Shown: positions 1 through 12,095 of the stretch, one piece after another
Layout of the letters: the number at the start of each line of letters is the position of its first letter
How positions within the stretch are numbered: the first letter of the stretch is position 1
Assembly: GCF_003254395.2 (NCBI RefSeq)
Contig: NC_037644.1
Span: 12,400,586 to 12,464,585, forward strand
Origin: Apis mellifera
Taxonomy: Eukaryota > Arthropoda > Insecta > Hymenoptera > Apidae
DNA: 64,000 bases
Direction of reading: 5' to 3'
Position numbers and translations under genes: made by a program
Notes under the pieces: model-generated
Told to the model about the DNA's origin: nothing
Database searches by the model: none
The model's input: only the letters and a program-made list of their open reading frames with translations

Positions 1-88
1 ATAATGATAAAAAATATATTTCATATATTTTATAAATAAATCAATATATTAAAAAAATTAAAATTATTCTAAATGATACAATTCTTAC

Positions 89-558
89 GTTTGTGTTGTC
101 GCCACTGTGTTTTGTGGTTGCACTTGAATCTGTACCCCATCTGCACCTTGTTGACTGTATGCAACAGTGAGAACTGTTGCGGCACCTTGGGGAAATTGTC
201 CCAAAGATATAGGAGCCAAATGATACTTTGGCTGATCACCGCTGTTTCCACTTTGCGAAACGCTGGGATTAACCACCTGGATTTGGACGGTTTGTTGCTG
301 TTGCGTACCATCTTTTCCAGGTACAGTAATTGGCAGCGTAATAATTTGCTGCTGTTGATTATTACCCCCTTGAGCCACTGCGAACCCGTTCGGATCGACC
401 GGCCTCAGATAATGAACTCCACCTTCGCCGCCAGATAAAACACCAACCACCTGACCACCAGTAGGTAGATTTTGCGCGAATTTTGCGGTTGCAAATTGAT
501 GAACGGTGCCCGTCGGTAGCGAGCCTGTCGTAAAGCCGGGAAAAGGCGTGAAATTCAT
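89..558 (-). CDS. First coding exon of a Q-rich putative transcriptional regulator (partial)
   Basis: On the minus strand, an ATG at 558 opens about 157 codons, ending at a GTAAGA donor just below position 89; the protein continues outside the window. A good acceptor (TTTTTCAG) lies at about 581, 23 bases upstream of the ATG, so this is a second exon with a short untranslated leader and exon 1 lies at higher coordinates. The peptide is rich in Gln, Gly, Val and Thr, with several Q runs and alternating hydrophobic/Gln stretches, like the activation regions of Sp-type and other Q-rich metazoan transcription factors. No zinc finger or other DNA-binding domain lies in the visible part, so the family is not settled. 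An Sp/Spps-like factor is a guess. Coding status is well supported by composition, length and the two splice sites. Confidence 0.6.
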
Positions 559-581
559 CTTCTATGTTAATTAAATCTGAA

Positions 582-1600
582 AAATCAAATAAAATATAAT
601 TAATATTAGCATAATTAATACGAATATATAATAAATATGAAATCTATTTAATTATTAAAATTATTTAATAATTCAAGGAACATACATCAAAATAATATTT
701 TTCAGTTATATAAATATTTACATATGTTATCTATTTATCAATTAATTATTAAATTTTTTTAGTAAATATATATATATATTTATATAATATATATATAATA
801 CTAAAAAATTATATCTTTCCTAAATGAAACATATTTATGAATATTAATGAAAGAAATACGATCAAATATTCGATAAAAATAGGTATTTACATATCATATT
901 ATATAACTCCACTCACTTTGATGCATGAGTATTGCTGTCGAAGTGCATCGATCTTCGATACTTCAAATAATTTCAAAAGAGATTCGATGTTTTCATAGAA
1001 TTTACAGATACTCTTTAATTCCTTAATGTTTCTTCAGTAGATATGTTCCGAAGTAAAGTAAATACATCATGTTTGAACACGATCATGTTGCTAAATACGA
1101 AAAACAAGTTGCAAGTCAATAAAAATCAATCAATCTGAATATCATATTTCATGTATTATATATTGAATTTGATTTTTTTCTTTTTTTATTTAATTCTATC
1201 TGTCATGTTTATTGATATAATATTGATGACATTAAATTTATTATATTTTATTTTCTATTTGTTTTCCATATGATATTAGCTACAGGTGGTTAAAGAATTC
1301 ATACATGAATTCGTTCTATTAAAAATTTTCATTATATGTAATCATTATTATATATGAGATTTAAACAATAATCTCTGAAAAAAATTGTATGTTTCTGTAA
1401 CATATATCGTAATATATATGGCAAGATCAAAATTAAATGATATATTAAATGAGTGAATAACTAATACATAAATTTATTCTATAAATTCATATTGATTAAC
1501 AATTGATTCTTTTCCATCCTTATTTTGCTCGTATTTAAAACGCTGCATTTCATAACAACATTTATTCGTGAAAGTTGATGAAGTTAAACATTGAGTATCC
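582..1600. other. AT-rich non-coding stretch, probably 5' intron of the Q-rich gene
   Basis: Very AT-rich with many short A/T runs. No credible open reading frame was seen. By position it should be intron between the untranslated first exon and the first coding exon. Confidence 0.4.
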
Positions 1601-2560
1601 CGCCACCTTTACTTTCAAAGTCTTAACTTCAGACTTCTTGATCATGTGTTGGTATGTGGGGGTGGGGTGAGAGATCCCCCACTTCACCCCCTTCCCCACC
1701 TCAAAGGGATCTGGGAGCAGGGAGGATAGTCGTCGAAGTGGCCCAGGATTGCACCCCACTCCACCATGGTGCCCCCACGGGGGTAGGGGGTAGGAGCTCT
1801 TGACAAGGGTAGGGGGGAACCCATAGGTGGGAAAACGGGAACCCACCGCGAAATAGAGCCCGAGACTCACTCTCTTTCTCACACTAACACACGGAATATC
1901 GCGAGAATAGGACGGGAAGGAACGATAGAACGGTGTGTAGGTGCGTAAGCGTGTGCCGCAAGCTCGAAAGGGTAGGGGTATGTCAAGAAAGAAGGGAGAC
2001 GATCCTCGACATACCGGGAACTCCCCGGGGAGGGGAACGCGAAATATCGGGAGAGAACATACGAAGCAGACATCGCGGCAGACGAAGTGGGACACACCGA
2101 TGACTCTCGCCCTTGATCCATCCGTAGGTAGGGAAGGAGTAGAAAACGAGTGAGGGAGAGAGAGAAAGAGAAGAGGTTAGGTTACCCGTGCACCTCTCCT
2201 CCTTTAGACGCACCGAGGAGGGTGCTGTGTCGAATAGACGATTATTCCGTGCCAGCAAGTCGTTGCGAGTGGTTGCACGGCTATATAATAGAAAAAAAAA
2301 AAAAAAAAAAAACTATCGTGAACACGCATAAACGAACTGCGGATGCGTTTTTCGACTTTCGCGGAATGGCGTGTGCGACTGACCGGTCAGCCTCGCCGAC
2401 GTACCGTTGTTGGATGCTTTTGCAAGACGCGCATGTCGTAATGGCGCCGATTCTCTTAAGGTTCAACATATCTCTCTCACACTATATAACCTTCTCTCTC
2501 TCGTATATATATCGAAGAGAGCATGTCTGAGCATTCGCGGTTTCTAGAGGAATTCTAGTG
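1601..2560. promoter_or_regulatory. GC-rich island with C/G runs, probably leader or regulatory DNA
   Basis: Composition changes sharply to C/G-rich. Several strand-asymmetric G runs occur, such as the GGGGGTAGGGGG unit near 1780 and a second GGGTAGGGGGG near 1807. A short hairpin (GTGGGGG near 1657, CCCCCAC near 1676) is visible. Long overlapping ORFs on both strands are low-complexity and have no recognisable domain, so I treat the island as non-coding. A run of about 20 A lies near 2290 and CT repeats near 2470-2520. Confidence 0.4.
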
Positions 2561-2879
2561 TCTCACATGTTATTGGGGACAGCGTGCGTAGAATGGAACG
2601 GCTCTGGGGCATTGTGCAATCAGATATGCTTTTACATGCACCCAATATAACGAACGTATTTCGAAAAGGCATAACGAAAATTGAAATAGAGGAATATATT
2701 ATAAATAGTTTTAAAAAGTATCGAACAAATAATTAATATTTGAACAAATAACATTAAAATAACAATGCGGTCATGTAAACATTGAAAGCGAGCACGTATG
2801 AATGGTAGTTAAATAAACGGATAGACAAGGTTACACGTCATCACATTTGGTGATACATCGGCCATGATGGAATTGAGTA

Positions 2880-4260
2880 CACGGTGACGCGAGAAAATAG
2901 CACAGGTCCGCGAAGCCGATGCTTTGTTCTCTCGATTATTCCCTCTCTCCCTTTCGCCCTGCGTCACTCCCTCCCTTCGGTGCTCTTTCGATCGCGCATC
3001 GGGAGACGTTATGTGGAGAGGAAGTAGGAAAAAGATCGGGCGAGTTGGCAGAGGCGAGAGCAGGGCAGAGGCGAAACGGAGGACAGAGTAGAGCCAACAG
3101 AGGCACAGGCAGGGCTGTTGTTTACACCCCCACCTCGACGGGTTAGAGGCAGCGAGATGCCACGGAGGGGCCTCCGAGACCTCGGTGGGCACCCACCACC
3201 ACGCAATTTCCAACCCCACCAGCCTCTCAACCACTGTCCGCACCTCCAACCACCCCACCAAAGCCAGCTCGAGCCAAGCCGTGAGCCACGACGAGGGCCC
3301 CGCGACGATTTTAGTGTCTTGGGGTGGGTGCTCTGTGGCCACCGTTTCGCGGTTTCTCGTGCACGTTTCGTATTAGAAGTAAAGCGCGTAAAGATTCGTG
3401 GGGCGGCATTATTCGCGGATTCCTTCAATTCGGTCTAGTTTACGAACGGGTGCACGCGAGTTCCCTATATATAAGACAATTATCCATGAGGAAATGCGTG
3501 TCCTACTTACCCACGAGCAGCTGTGGCTCCCTTGTGCACTCCTTTCGGCGTACTGCTACTACTGTCGCTGCGTCGGAAGCTTTGCGTAGTACAGAGACCG
3601 TCCGCCTGGCTGGCTCGCCTGCGTCGTTCTCAATCTTCACTACGGCGGCAGCAACTTTCTCATTTCTACGTATACATTCGCCGTGCCACGGCTTTCTGGC
3701 TAGCCACGGCTACTGCTTACGGTGTACACGTCATACGAGATGTACATTCAAATGTACGTGTTTTTGATGATCGACGAGTCGTGACTCGTGATAAATTCGC
3801 GCACTACTGCCAGTCTTTCGGTAACGGTGAGCCGCGACGCGCACTCATTTCCGGGTTTACAACAGTCGAGTTCGATCGAGTATGGCCCCAGTCGGTAGGT
3901 AAGCGTGGGTCTTGGGCCGGCCAACGGGGAATGAATTCGAGCTAACGGTACATAGCCACCCGACGGCCACACGTTAACTCGAAGCGCCGCGATGCCAGGC
4001 CACTCTCCTGAAAACCACGAGCTGTGAAAGTAGACACCCTCCTTCTTCTTACGGATCCCAGCTTTATCTTGAATGACCTCGTCTCACCGCCCTCGTCGAA
4101 CGCATTCTTGTTTTCCAGTTAGTAAATAAAAATATGTTTAACCGCGAAAACTTACGCTGCTATTAATATTCTATCGGAGAAATATCAACTATGGCGGCGG
4201 TTACGCGCGGAGTATATTGTGAGAGCGAGGGGAAAGCGGCGCGTGCGCGCTTGTCGATTA
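2880..4260 (-). promoter_or_regulatory. CpG-rich promoter island with candidate untranslated first exons
   Basis: About 1.4 kb of CpG-rich DNA, a strong contrast with its surroundings. On the minus strand two strong splice donors are visible: GTGG|GTAAGT at about 3505 and AGC|GTAAGT at about 4150. These would make alternative untranslated leaders for the Q-rich gene whose acceptor is at about 581. A YY1/Pho-like core (ATGGCGGC) at 4191-4198 sits next to the upper donor, where a start site would be expected. The plus strand also has ORFs, but none looks like a conserved protein. Confidence 0.45.
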
Positions 4261-4504
4261 AACAGTCAACTCTTATGGTATCGTTCTATTTACAGGTATT
4301 ATAATTATTTTTACAATTTTATAAGAATCGCGAATTTTCGAAAAAAATTTACTACAGTGCAAAAAAACACCTGTCCGTTGTTCTGTTTTACTCTCAGTTA
4401 CTTCGTTTCCTTTACCACTACAAAGCGACACTAACTCTGTGCGCACCTAGCGGAGACTGAAGTGAGGTTAGGTCGAGAATCGATATTTTGAAGATATTTC
4501 GATA

Positions 4505-4515
4505 GCCGCCATATT
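4505..4515 (-). promoter_or_regulatory. YY1/Pho-like site
   Basis: On the minus strand the 11-mer AATATGGCGGC matches the classical YY1 core AAnATGGCGGC. With the related ATGGCGGC at 4191 it gives two such cores about 310 bp apart at the edge of the CpG-rich island. Binding is inferred. Confidence 0.3.
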
Positions 4516-5129
4516 TTCATATTATTGCGCGCGTTATATGAAGAATTTATTGTAAAGTCATCATCTTTTTTGATTTTGTGTTCTTTTATTGTAAATGAAT
4601 ATATATATTTATAATGTTGTATAATAAAAATAAATAAAAACATTTAATCTTTTTTATTCCTTTTATAATCTTTTTTTATTATAAATATGCTATTCCATGC
4701 TTTCACAGTCTCAAAATACTTTGCAATCTAATAAATGTTCATAATAAAAATATAATAGATCAACGACACGTCACTTATGTAGAATCAGCAATTTAATATA
4801 ATATTGATATATTATACTATAACAATAATGAAATATATATATATTACCAATAATTATTCAAAGCATAAACATAACCATAATTATATAAATTTTAATTCTA
4901 TGTTTGTCTAACTGTGAATTATCATGTGACAAAAAATTTTAAATATTTAATTTTCTTTTTATATATACAATTTCATTTATATAATAAATAATAAATTGTT
5001 ATTAAAGATCTTCAAGACTTTTTAAAATTTTTAATGATTTAATTAATAAAATTGTATTGAAAAGGAATGAAACAAATGACATGCAAGAAATGCTTAATGA
5101 TTAGGAATTATAATTTGAAAATAGAGATA
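4516..5129. other. AT-rich stretch, 3' flank of the small minus-strand gene
   Basis: Homopolymeric A/T runs. Several TTTATT strings read as AATAAA poly(A) signals on the minus strand, for example near 4625-4645 and 4660. It probably holds the 3' UTR of the gene ending at 5130. Confidence 0.35.
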
Positions 5130-5589
5130 TCAGAATGAATCAGATGTTCTCTGTATACGTTCCATGTATAAAGAAAATAGTAGCTTATTACTTTCATAAT
5201 AAAATGGATTTTCAATAGCATCTAAATCAGGTTTATATTCCGCTATGTAACTACTTTGGCTAGAGCTATATCCATCGTATAATGGTGATCCTTGAGAAAG
5301 TTCTGAATAATTTGGAGACGGCATAAAACTCCTACTGCAACAATCTGTTTCCATGTTTTCAGACACATTTTCTTGCATGCCTGATAGACCATTAATATGA
5401 AGGTTATTAATTCTTTTACTTAATGGCATAAATTCACTAGATTCTTCTTCTGCATCACGCCCTCTTTTTCTAAATATTATAAATAAAAGTGAATTAATGA
5501 AATGAAATTTTATTATCTATATATTATATGAAAGAATTGTGTCATTCCACTCACACATCAACAAAAACTAACCTGTTAGCCCGAGTCAT
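5130..5589 (-). CDS. Small two-exon protein of unknown function (118 aa)
   Basis: Exon 1 is 5589-5573 (ATG, six N-terminal residues, donor AG|GTTAGT). Exon 2 is 5469-5130, after acceptor TTTAG. Phases fit exactly and give 118 residues. The first part is basic (MTRANRKRGRD), followed by an acidic/serine patch (EESSEF) and MPLSKRINNLHI, then a Ser/Tyr-rich middle (PNYSEL, SQGSPLYDGYSSS) and an ordered-looking C-terminus with NPFYYESNKLLFSLYMERI. No transmembrane segment or signal peptide. KR/EE/PL.KR...LHI loosely recalls the start of small nuclear adaptors such as HCFC1R1, but I cannot assign it. The basic start suggests a nuclear protein. The intron with clean phase and the codon use argue that it is real. 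Confidence 0.6.
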
Positions 5590-8500
5590 TCTTGAGTAAA
5601 TTTTAACTTTTAGTAAAAGATTTTATTATAAATATATTCTTAACCACTGCATATTATGATATTTGTAACTTTTCTCTGCCGAAACAATTAATGTCGTATA
5701 TTGTTCAGCCGTGTACGTCATATACGTTTGTCAAGAAAACAAATCTTGATTACACAAATCGACAATATACATACTCCAATATTCTCGCTTAACTATAGTT
5801 CAATCTTTCATTGATAGAGTGCGTAAGTGACACGTTTTTAACCAAATACTTTAATAATTAATTATATTTTAATTTTATTTATTATTTATAGTTGATTTAA
5901 AAATATAATATTTAAATGTATTATTTTAAATATAAAATTATATATTAAATATAATATTATAATTTTTTATTTAAAATTTCTATAATATATAGTATAAAAT
6001 ATATTATAATTATTTTTATTATATTTATTTCTGTCAAAGATAAGTTATTATAAGTTATTTTTATAATTTAATATTTTATAATAGAAACAAATCATTTAAA
6101 TTCATGAAATATTTAAAATAATTTATTATATATCGTTATATTTTTATTAAAATGAACCATTTATGAAAAATAGTAAATTATAATAAGGTAAAAAATATAT
6201 AAAACAAAAATATAAAACATATAAATAATATTCTTTTTTATTACCAAATATTTCATATTCAAAGTATATATATATAAATATATAATATAATTGTAATTTA
6301 TTTTACATATATGGCTAGTGATTTCTTGATATTTTTCGCATGTTACCTACAATTTTGTTATTAGTGACATTTTGTGATTCACGATATAACCATCATTTAG
6401 TTACCGACCGGAAGTAGAATCATATCAAGTATACATAAGAAAACATTATATGACATTTTTGTTAAAAATAATTGTATAGCATTAATATATAACTCATTAT
6501 GTAATGTTATATTTTTAAAATTTAAAATTTTAATTAATTTTTAAAATTTTTGTTACTATATATTATTTCGTATATTCTCTATAACAAATCATTAAAATTA
6601 TTTATTAACAAATCATATTAACATCATCATTTTCTGCAATATTAGTTACATTAATCTTTATATATATATTTTTAGATGTACATACTTTGCTTTAAAATAT
6701 TTTCAAGATAATCTTTGAACTTTAAAATTTAATTATTTTTCTTTATGATAAAGCTAATTTTAAAATCTTCAATACAAATAATTATTATTATATTTATTTA
6801 TGAATTTATTATTATTATAAATATGTTATTTATTTTAATTTTAATTTTTTTTTTCAATTTATCAACACGATCAAATTATATTTATGAATAGATATTGATC
6901 TTTTATCACAAAATCTTTTATAATTATTTTAATTATTTTTATTATTATTATTATTTATATATATATAATTTTTTTTAATTATTTTATTTATATAAGAAAT
7001 TTCCAAATTTAAATTTTGAATTTGTAATAAAAATATTTAAACTAAATATATAATATTTTTTATTATAGTTTTATTATTTAATATATCATACTTTATAAAT
7101 TTTTAATTAACTTATCAATATTGATTTCGCATCAACATTTTAAAAGATTTCAAGATAAAATTTATATCTGAGATTATCTAAAATTGAATTTTTAAATATT
7201 TATTTTTGATAATTTACATATAAACGAAAATATTTAATCATTTAATTTGTTTTTCAATAATCCTTCACGAATTTCATTAAAAGATTAATTCAAAATTATT
7301 AAAAATTTTTATTATATACTTAATTTTAAATTATTTTTATTCCATATATTATTTCATTAGCGTATTTAAATACAATTATACAAAAAAATTATTTCATAAA
7401 ATTTCAAAATCAAATACTATATATTTCTACAGATACATTAAAGTATCAAAATTGTATGTAATAAAAGATTTAAAATATCATAATATCCATCCATATTTGA
7501 CGCTTTTATACGTATTTTAATGTCTACGTGGATGTGAACGCACTTTTGTTAGTTGTTACTTTGAACGAATCGCTCCAATTATATCGTGATGCGCATGTTG
7601 ATGAGCTTAATTAATTTTAGAAGATCTCCCGAGAAAGAGAGTCATGAAAAACGGCTCCATCGTTATTGGAAAGTCGGAAATATTTATCTATGTCGTAGGA
7701 TACTGACATCCGTATGATAACGAATACCACAGAAAAGGAAAATTCTTCGTGGATATTCCATTTTTTCATCTTCTATTTTGCATTTCTGAAAAATTTTCTA
7801 CTCCGCTAAGCGGAAAAATGATGAATCGTTTAATTTCTCAAGTCTTACTAAAATCGAAAAATTCGTTATGAAAATTTTTTCTCTGATATTTTTTTACGTA
7901 CGAATTACAAAATTTCTCAATAGTCAGATCAGAATATACTTTCTAAAAGAAAAAAGTACTTTTACAATTCGATCAAGCATATGATTTAGACCGTTATTTT
8001 AGATCGTAATAATGCTAACTTTATCTTATATTAATAAGTTAGACAAATTAAGACATGTATTTAAGATATCTTCATATCTTTCTATATATAGGTACTTTTT
8101 ATGTGTCTGCAAAAATACTTCCAATATCTATGAAACATATATTAAGTTGTATTAAAATACGTATATGCAATGGCCTTGATTCCTAAAGCCGTGAAAAGAT
8201 CCCGTCGTTAGGTCAATTAAACCAAGCCACGAAGTCATTGACTTTGGGTGCACAGACAATTTCTCTTCGACTGTCTGTAATATAACGCGTCCCAAAAAAT
8301 TTTGAGTCAACAATAATTCCCAAACAATCTTGTATTTGTAAAATATTTTTAATTTTGGAATTTTTTATCTTCTTTCTAAGTAAGATTGTTTAAACGATAA
8401 AAATATATTTCAATAAATTTTAATAATATACCATGCCTTCGTTTCATCTAATTAGCTCTCGTATTGATTTTCTGATGAATATAGCACATAATGTTTACCT

Positions 8501-9220
8501 ATTGGACAATAAATAGAATAATCGAACGAATCTTATGTTTCATGTTAATAAGAATTTTTTATTAAATTATATTTTTATTAAATAAAAGGATAATATTTAA
8601 TTTGTGTATTTTTACATTTTAATAAAATATTACAAATAAATTATATTCTATATTTTCTTACAATTTTTATTTTAATAAGACTACATTTTAAAAATTGTTA
8701 GCTATAGTAATAATTCACAATAAATTATATTTATAATTTAATGACGTTTTAGAGAAAAATTATGAAAAGATACGAGATTAAAAACAAATAATTCCATTTA
8801 CAATCATGTATATGAATGAAAATAAATCGAATGAATAAGATTTTAGATTATTCCACATGTTTATTCGTCAAACCTGAGACTAACGTCAATGAGATACGAC
8901 AGGAAATCGAGCCACTCCCATGCCAAAGGAGCATCCAGTATTGTATGCAATTCCCAAGATTTGTACAACCATTAATCTATCACTTTTATTTCAGTATTCA
9001 GTATCGGTTGAATAAATTCTTCAAATATTTTACAGTAAAAATACAAAAATTCCTCAAAAAAAAAAAAGAAAAAAAATTAAAAAAAGATACATCTAATTAT
9101 ATGAACAAAATTTTTATATTCTTCCAGATACTATATTCATACGATATTCAATCAATGAACACAATGTGAAAAAGATACTTATATTATGGAAGAATTTCAA
9201 TTTCAATTCGAGACACATAA
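5590..9220. other. Gene-poor AT-rich stretch
   Basis: No credible coding exon. Slightly GC-richer patches lie at about 7500-7740 and 8165-8300. The open frame at 8816-9169 is low-complexity (Lys/Ile/Phe) and probably random. Confidence 0.5.
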
Positions 9221-9229
9221 GCCGCATGA

Positions 9230-9640
9230 TGTGGTATCGATGAGTAATCGGAAGGCCTTTCCCACCATTGCTTGAAAATCAAGGCTATCCCCTTGCCTAA
9301 ATCGGATGATAAGTTGTTGGGTTAGGTCTACGGTTTGTTTCTTGGATATCCCTGAAGCAAGATTCACGTGACACACGCTCGTCGAAATCTATGACGAAAA
9401 GCGAGGGTGAATTTGCATGGTGGCTCGTCACTTTCAATGCCACGTAGCAGCGCCACGGGGGTGTCCCCACCCAATCCATGGTTCTCTGTATGGGGTGAGT
9501 CATGGTACTCCCTCCCGGTTTGGGCGTGGTGGCCGTTGCAGACGTTCCTCATCGATCTCTCCACGGCCATGGTACACCATAGAGCTCGCCAAGGTGGTCC
9601 TTTTAATACTAAGGCCTCGCGGTGTAACGAGATATATATC
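9230..9640. promoter_or_regulatory. Isolated GC-rich island
   Basis: About 400 bp of mixed-sequence DNA in an AT-rich desert. It has a CACGTG E-box at about 9365, NcoI-like CCATGG cores and several overlapping short ORFs on both strands, none convincing. It looks like a retained regulatory element or a non-coding exon. Confidence 0.3.
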
Positions 9641-11850
9641 GGGATACTACATATTGTTTTGAAATATTGATTTTCCGTTGAAATGAATTTTATTTCTCCT
9701 TTTCTTTCTTCCTACGGTTTCTTTTTTTATCGTAAAATTTTAAAATAATTACTTTTATGATAATTTAATACAACACATGAGAATTGCACTTGTCATTTCT
9801 ATGAAAATAAATTAAAGTACAGAAACAATATTGATATTAAATGATAAATTCGACATGAAATCTCACTGAATCATTGATACCGAAGAAACGAATTATTGCA
9901 TTGTAATCGTGCTGATTACTGCTATCTGTTTGTTCGAAATAATCTTGAACAAGTTATTCGTGTTTCCTTATACGGGCATTGTTGAGTTCGACATACTTTT
10001 CCGTTTGTACGTAATTGTAACGAGAATTCAAGCCTGATTTCAAGTTTTCTATCTATCTATGTAAACATAATTTGCATAATTTTTAAACTTTAAATTATAA
10101 AAATTATAATATCTTTATTTTATATTTTTAGTTCTATTTTCATCCGTTAACTTAAATATTATTTATAACCAAAATTATATTATTCTTGAAAGCATTAGAT
10201 TTTGCAATTTTTACTACTCTTGCCTACATTTTCAACAATTAGTTTGGCAATTAGCCGTTATCTTATTGTGATAATATTGTATTGCAAGCTATATAGTTTA
10301 TCGAAGCAATATATAAAAGATTATATAGAAAATTCCATTCAATATCTTGTAAATTTTTTTATCTATGAAGTTTAAATTCTTATATTTTAAAAACTTTCCC
10401 AATAAGTTTATTTTCTTTCTTTTGTAAAAGCAAAAATTAAAAAAAAGAAAAAATAATAAATTCATATATCACGAGCCTATACTCTCCTACGAAGATTCGA
10501 CCACACGTGATGCAGTTTTAAACTACAGCTAAAATAAGTGTTTTAACATAAATGAATCGATACAAACATAGAATATAAGTGCATTATCTGTTTTAGAAAT
10601 TCCTTATAACTATGGAAAAGAAGTCTTTTAGAAGTCTTCTAACTAACTTCCGAACAAGTTATGTATAGATATAACACAACTTCAAATTCGAATGTTCTTC
10701 AACTAAAAGCCAGACGATGATTCATGCTGGAGTTTGTGTGGAATTTTTGCTTCTTCGTGACAAATTGTATCTTCCATAATTTCATCGTGTAAGCATTTTT
10801 GTTTTAATATGATCATAATTTATAAATATAAATAAATATTTTTTTAAACTTTCCATTTATATGATTTTTTATTTATTTTTTTTGCGAAATTCAAAATAAG
10901 ATATAAGAAATTTTGCAGATCAAAATTATGCTAAGATTTATAATAAAATTGTATGTAGATTTACGAAATTATCGGAAATCATATAAATAATGCGATAAAA
11001 AATGATCAATAGTCTCTTATATAATTTTTGGTTAGATATTAAATCAAAAAAATAATTTGAAACAAGATATATAAAATAAATTTGATAAGTGATTGATTAA
11101 AAAAAAATATCATAAAAAGAAATTATAAATTTAATTTAAACTAATTAAATGTCAAAAGATTTAATTTAATAATAGTTAATGAATTGCAGTCTTTTTTGTT
11201 TATTTTAAAAGAATGAAAAACAGATTATTCATTGTTAAGAAGAAAATTTTATCTAAATCTATTTGCATTTATTTATAATTTCTAATAAATGATCTAAAAG
11301 CTTCGCAAAGAATCAAGGCATTCGAGCACCAGATATATATATATATATAACGGGTCGACAGGTGTCGTGATGAAAGCAGGTTTTCTTCGTGGTCCTCCTT
11401 CAAGTCAGTGCCGTATTTATCATTTATACATCGTAAATTTTCGAAATATCATCGTGAAATTAAATCCAATATCTGAAAATTAATCGATACAAATATTTTA
11501 TAACCAATTTCAAACTAATGAAATGTTAAATTTTATTTTATTTTAAAGTGTGTATAAATTCCTTAAAAGAAAATCGATTTATTGAGCTATAATTTTGAAA
11601 AAAATAAATGTAATAAGAATAATCGATAAAAACTTTAGATAAATATTAAAAAAAAAAAATATGGAAAATTCTTTAATATAAAATTAGATTATGAATTCAA
11701 TTCCAATATTTTCTTTCGGAAACTTTATTGTGATAATTATTTATTTATATTGTAATATATTTATACATATACAAAATAATATCAAGTATTTTATCTTGTA
11801 ATATATTATAATAAATTGTTGTTCTATTTCAAACGTTGAAATGATTTTTA
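9641..11850. other. AT-rich non-coding stretch
   Basis: Nothing gene-like. A CCTTATACGG string near 9965 is one base off a CArG box. A short (TA)n lies at about 11333-11350. Confidence 0.45.
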
Positions 11851-11855
11851 TGCCG

Positions 11856-12095
11856 TTAATTGTAAATGATGTTGGCTAGAAGAACTTCGATTCTAGGATA
11901 CGTTCCTGAATACAGTCCCTCAAGACTCGTTTCCGTGCTCCCTCGACGTAGCCCCAAGCAATACATGGGGTCCCATTCCGTGCAGAAGTGCAATGTACCC
12001 GATAATCCGAATGCCGGAGATATATACGCATATTTCACAAAGAGAGAAAACTCATACGAGGATAATAGCTATAAAATAAAAGTGCAATGTTAAAT
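11856..12095. promoter_or_regulatory. Isolated GC-richer island
   Basis: About 180 bp of balanced-composition DNA (roughly 11870-12050) open on both strands, with no recognisable protein. Possibly a conserved non-coding element. Confidence 0.25.

Noticed and set aside
1562..2095. A 177-codon minus-strand ORF in the C/G-rich island
   Set aside because: Composition is dominated by Pro, Ser and Arg from C runs, several overlapping frames are open, and no domain or splice structure supports it.
2809..3438. Overlapping 100-177 codon ORFs on both strands of the CpG-rich island
   Set aside because: Stop-free frames are expected in GC-rich DNA; none shows a recognisable motif and they contradict each other.
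8816..9169. A 117-codon plus-strand ORF
   Set aside because: The second half is a translated A run (Lys-rich) and the rest is AT-driven Ile/Phe/Tyr; no start context or homologue is evident.
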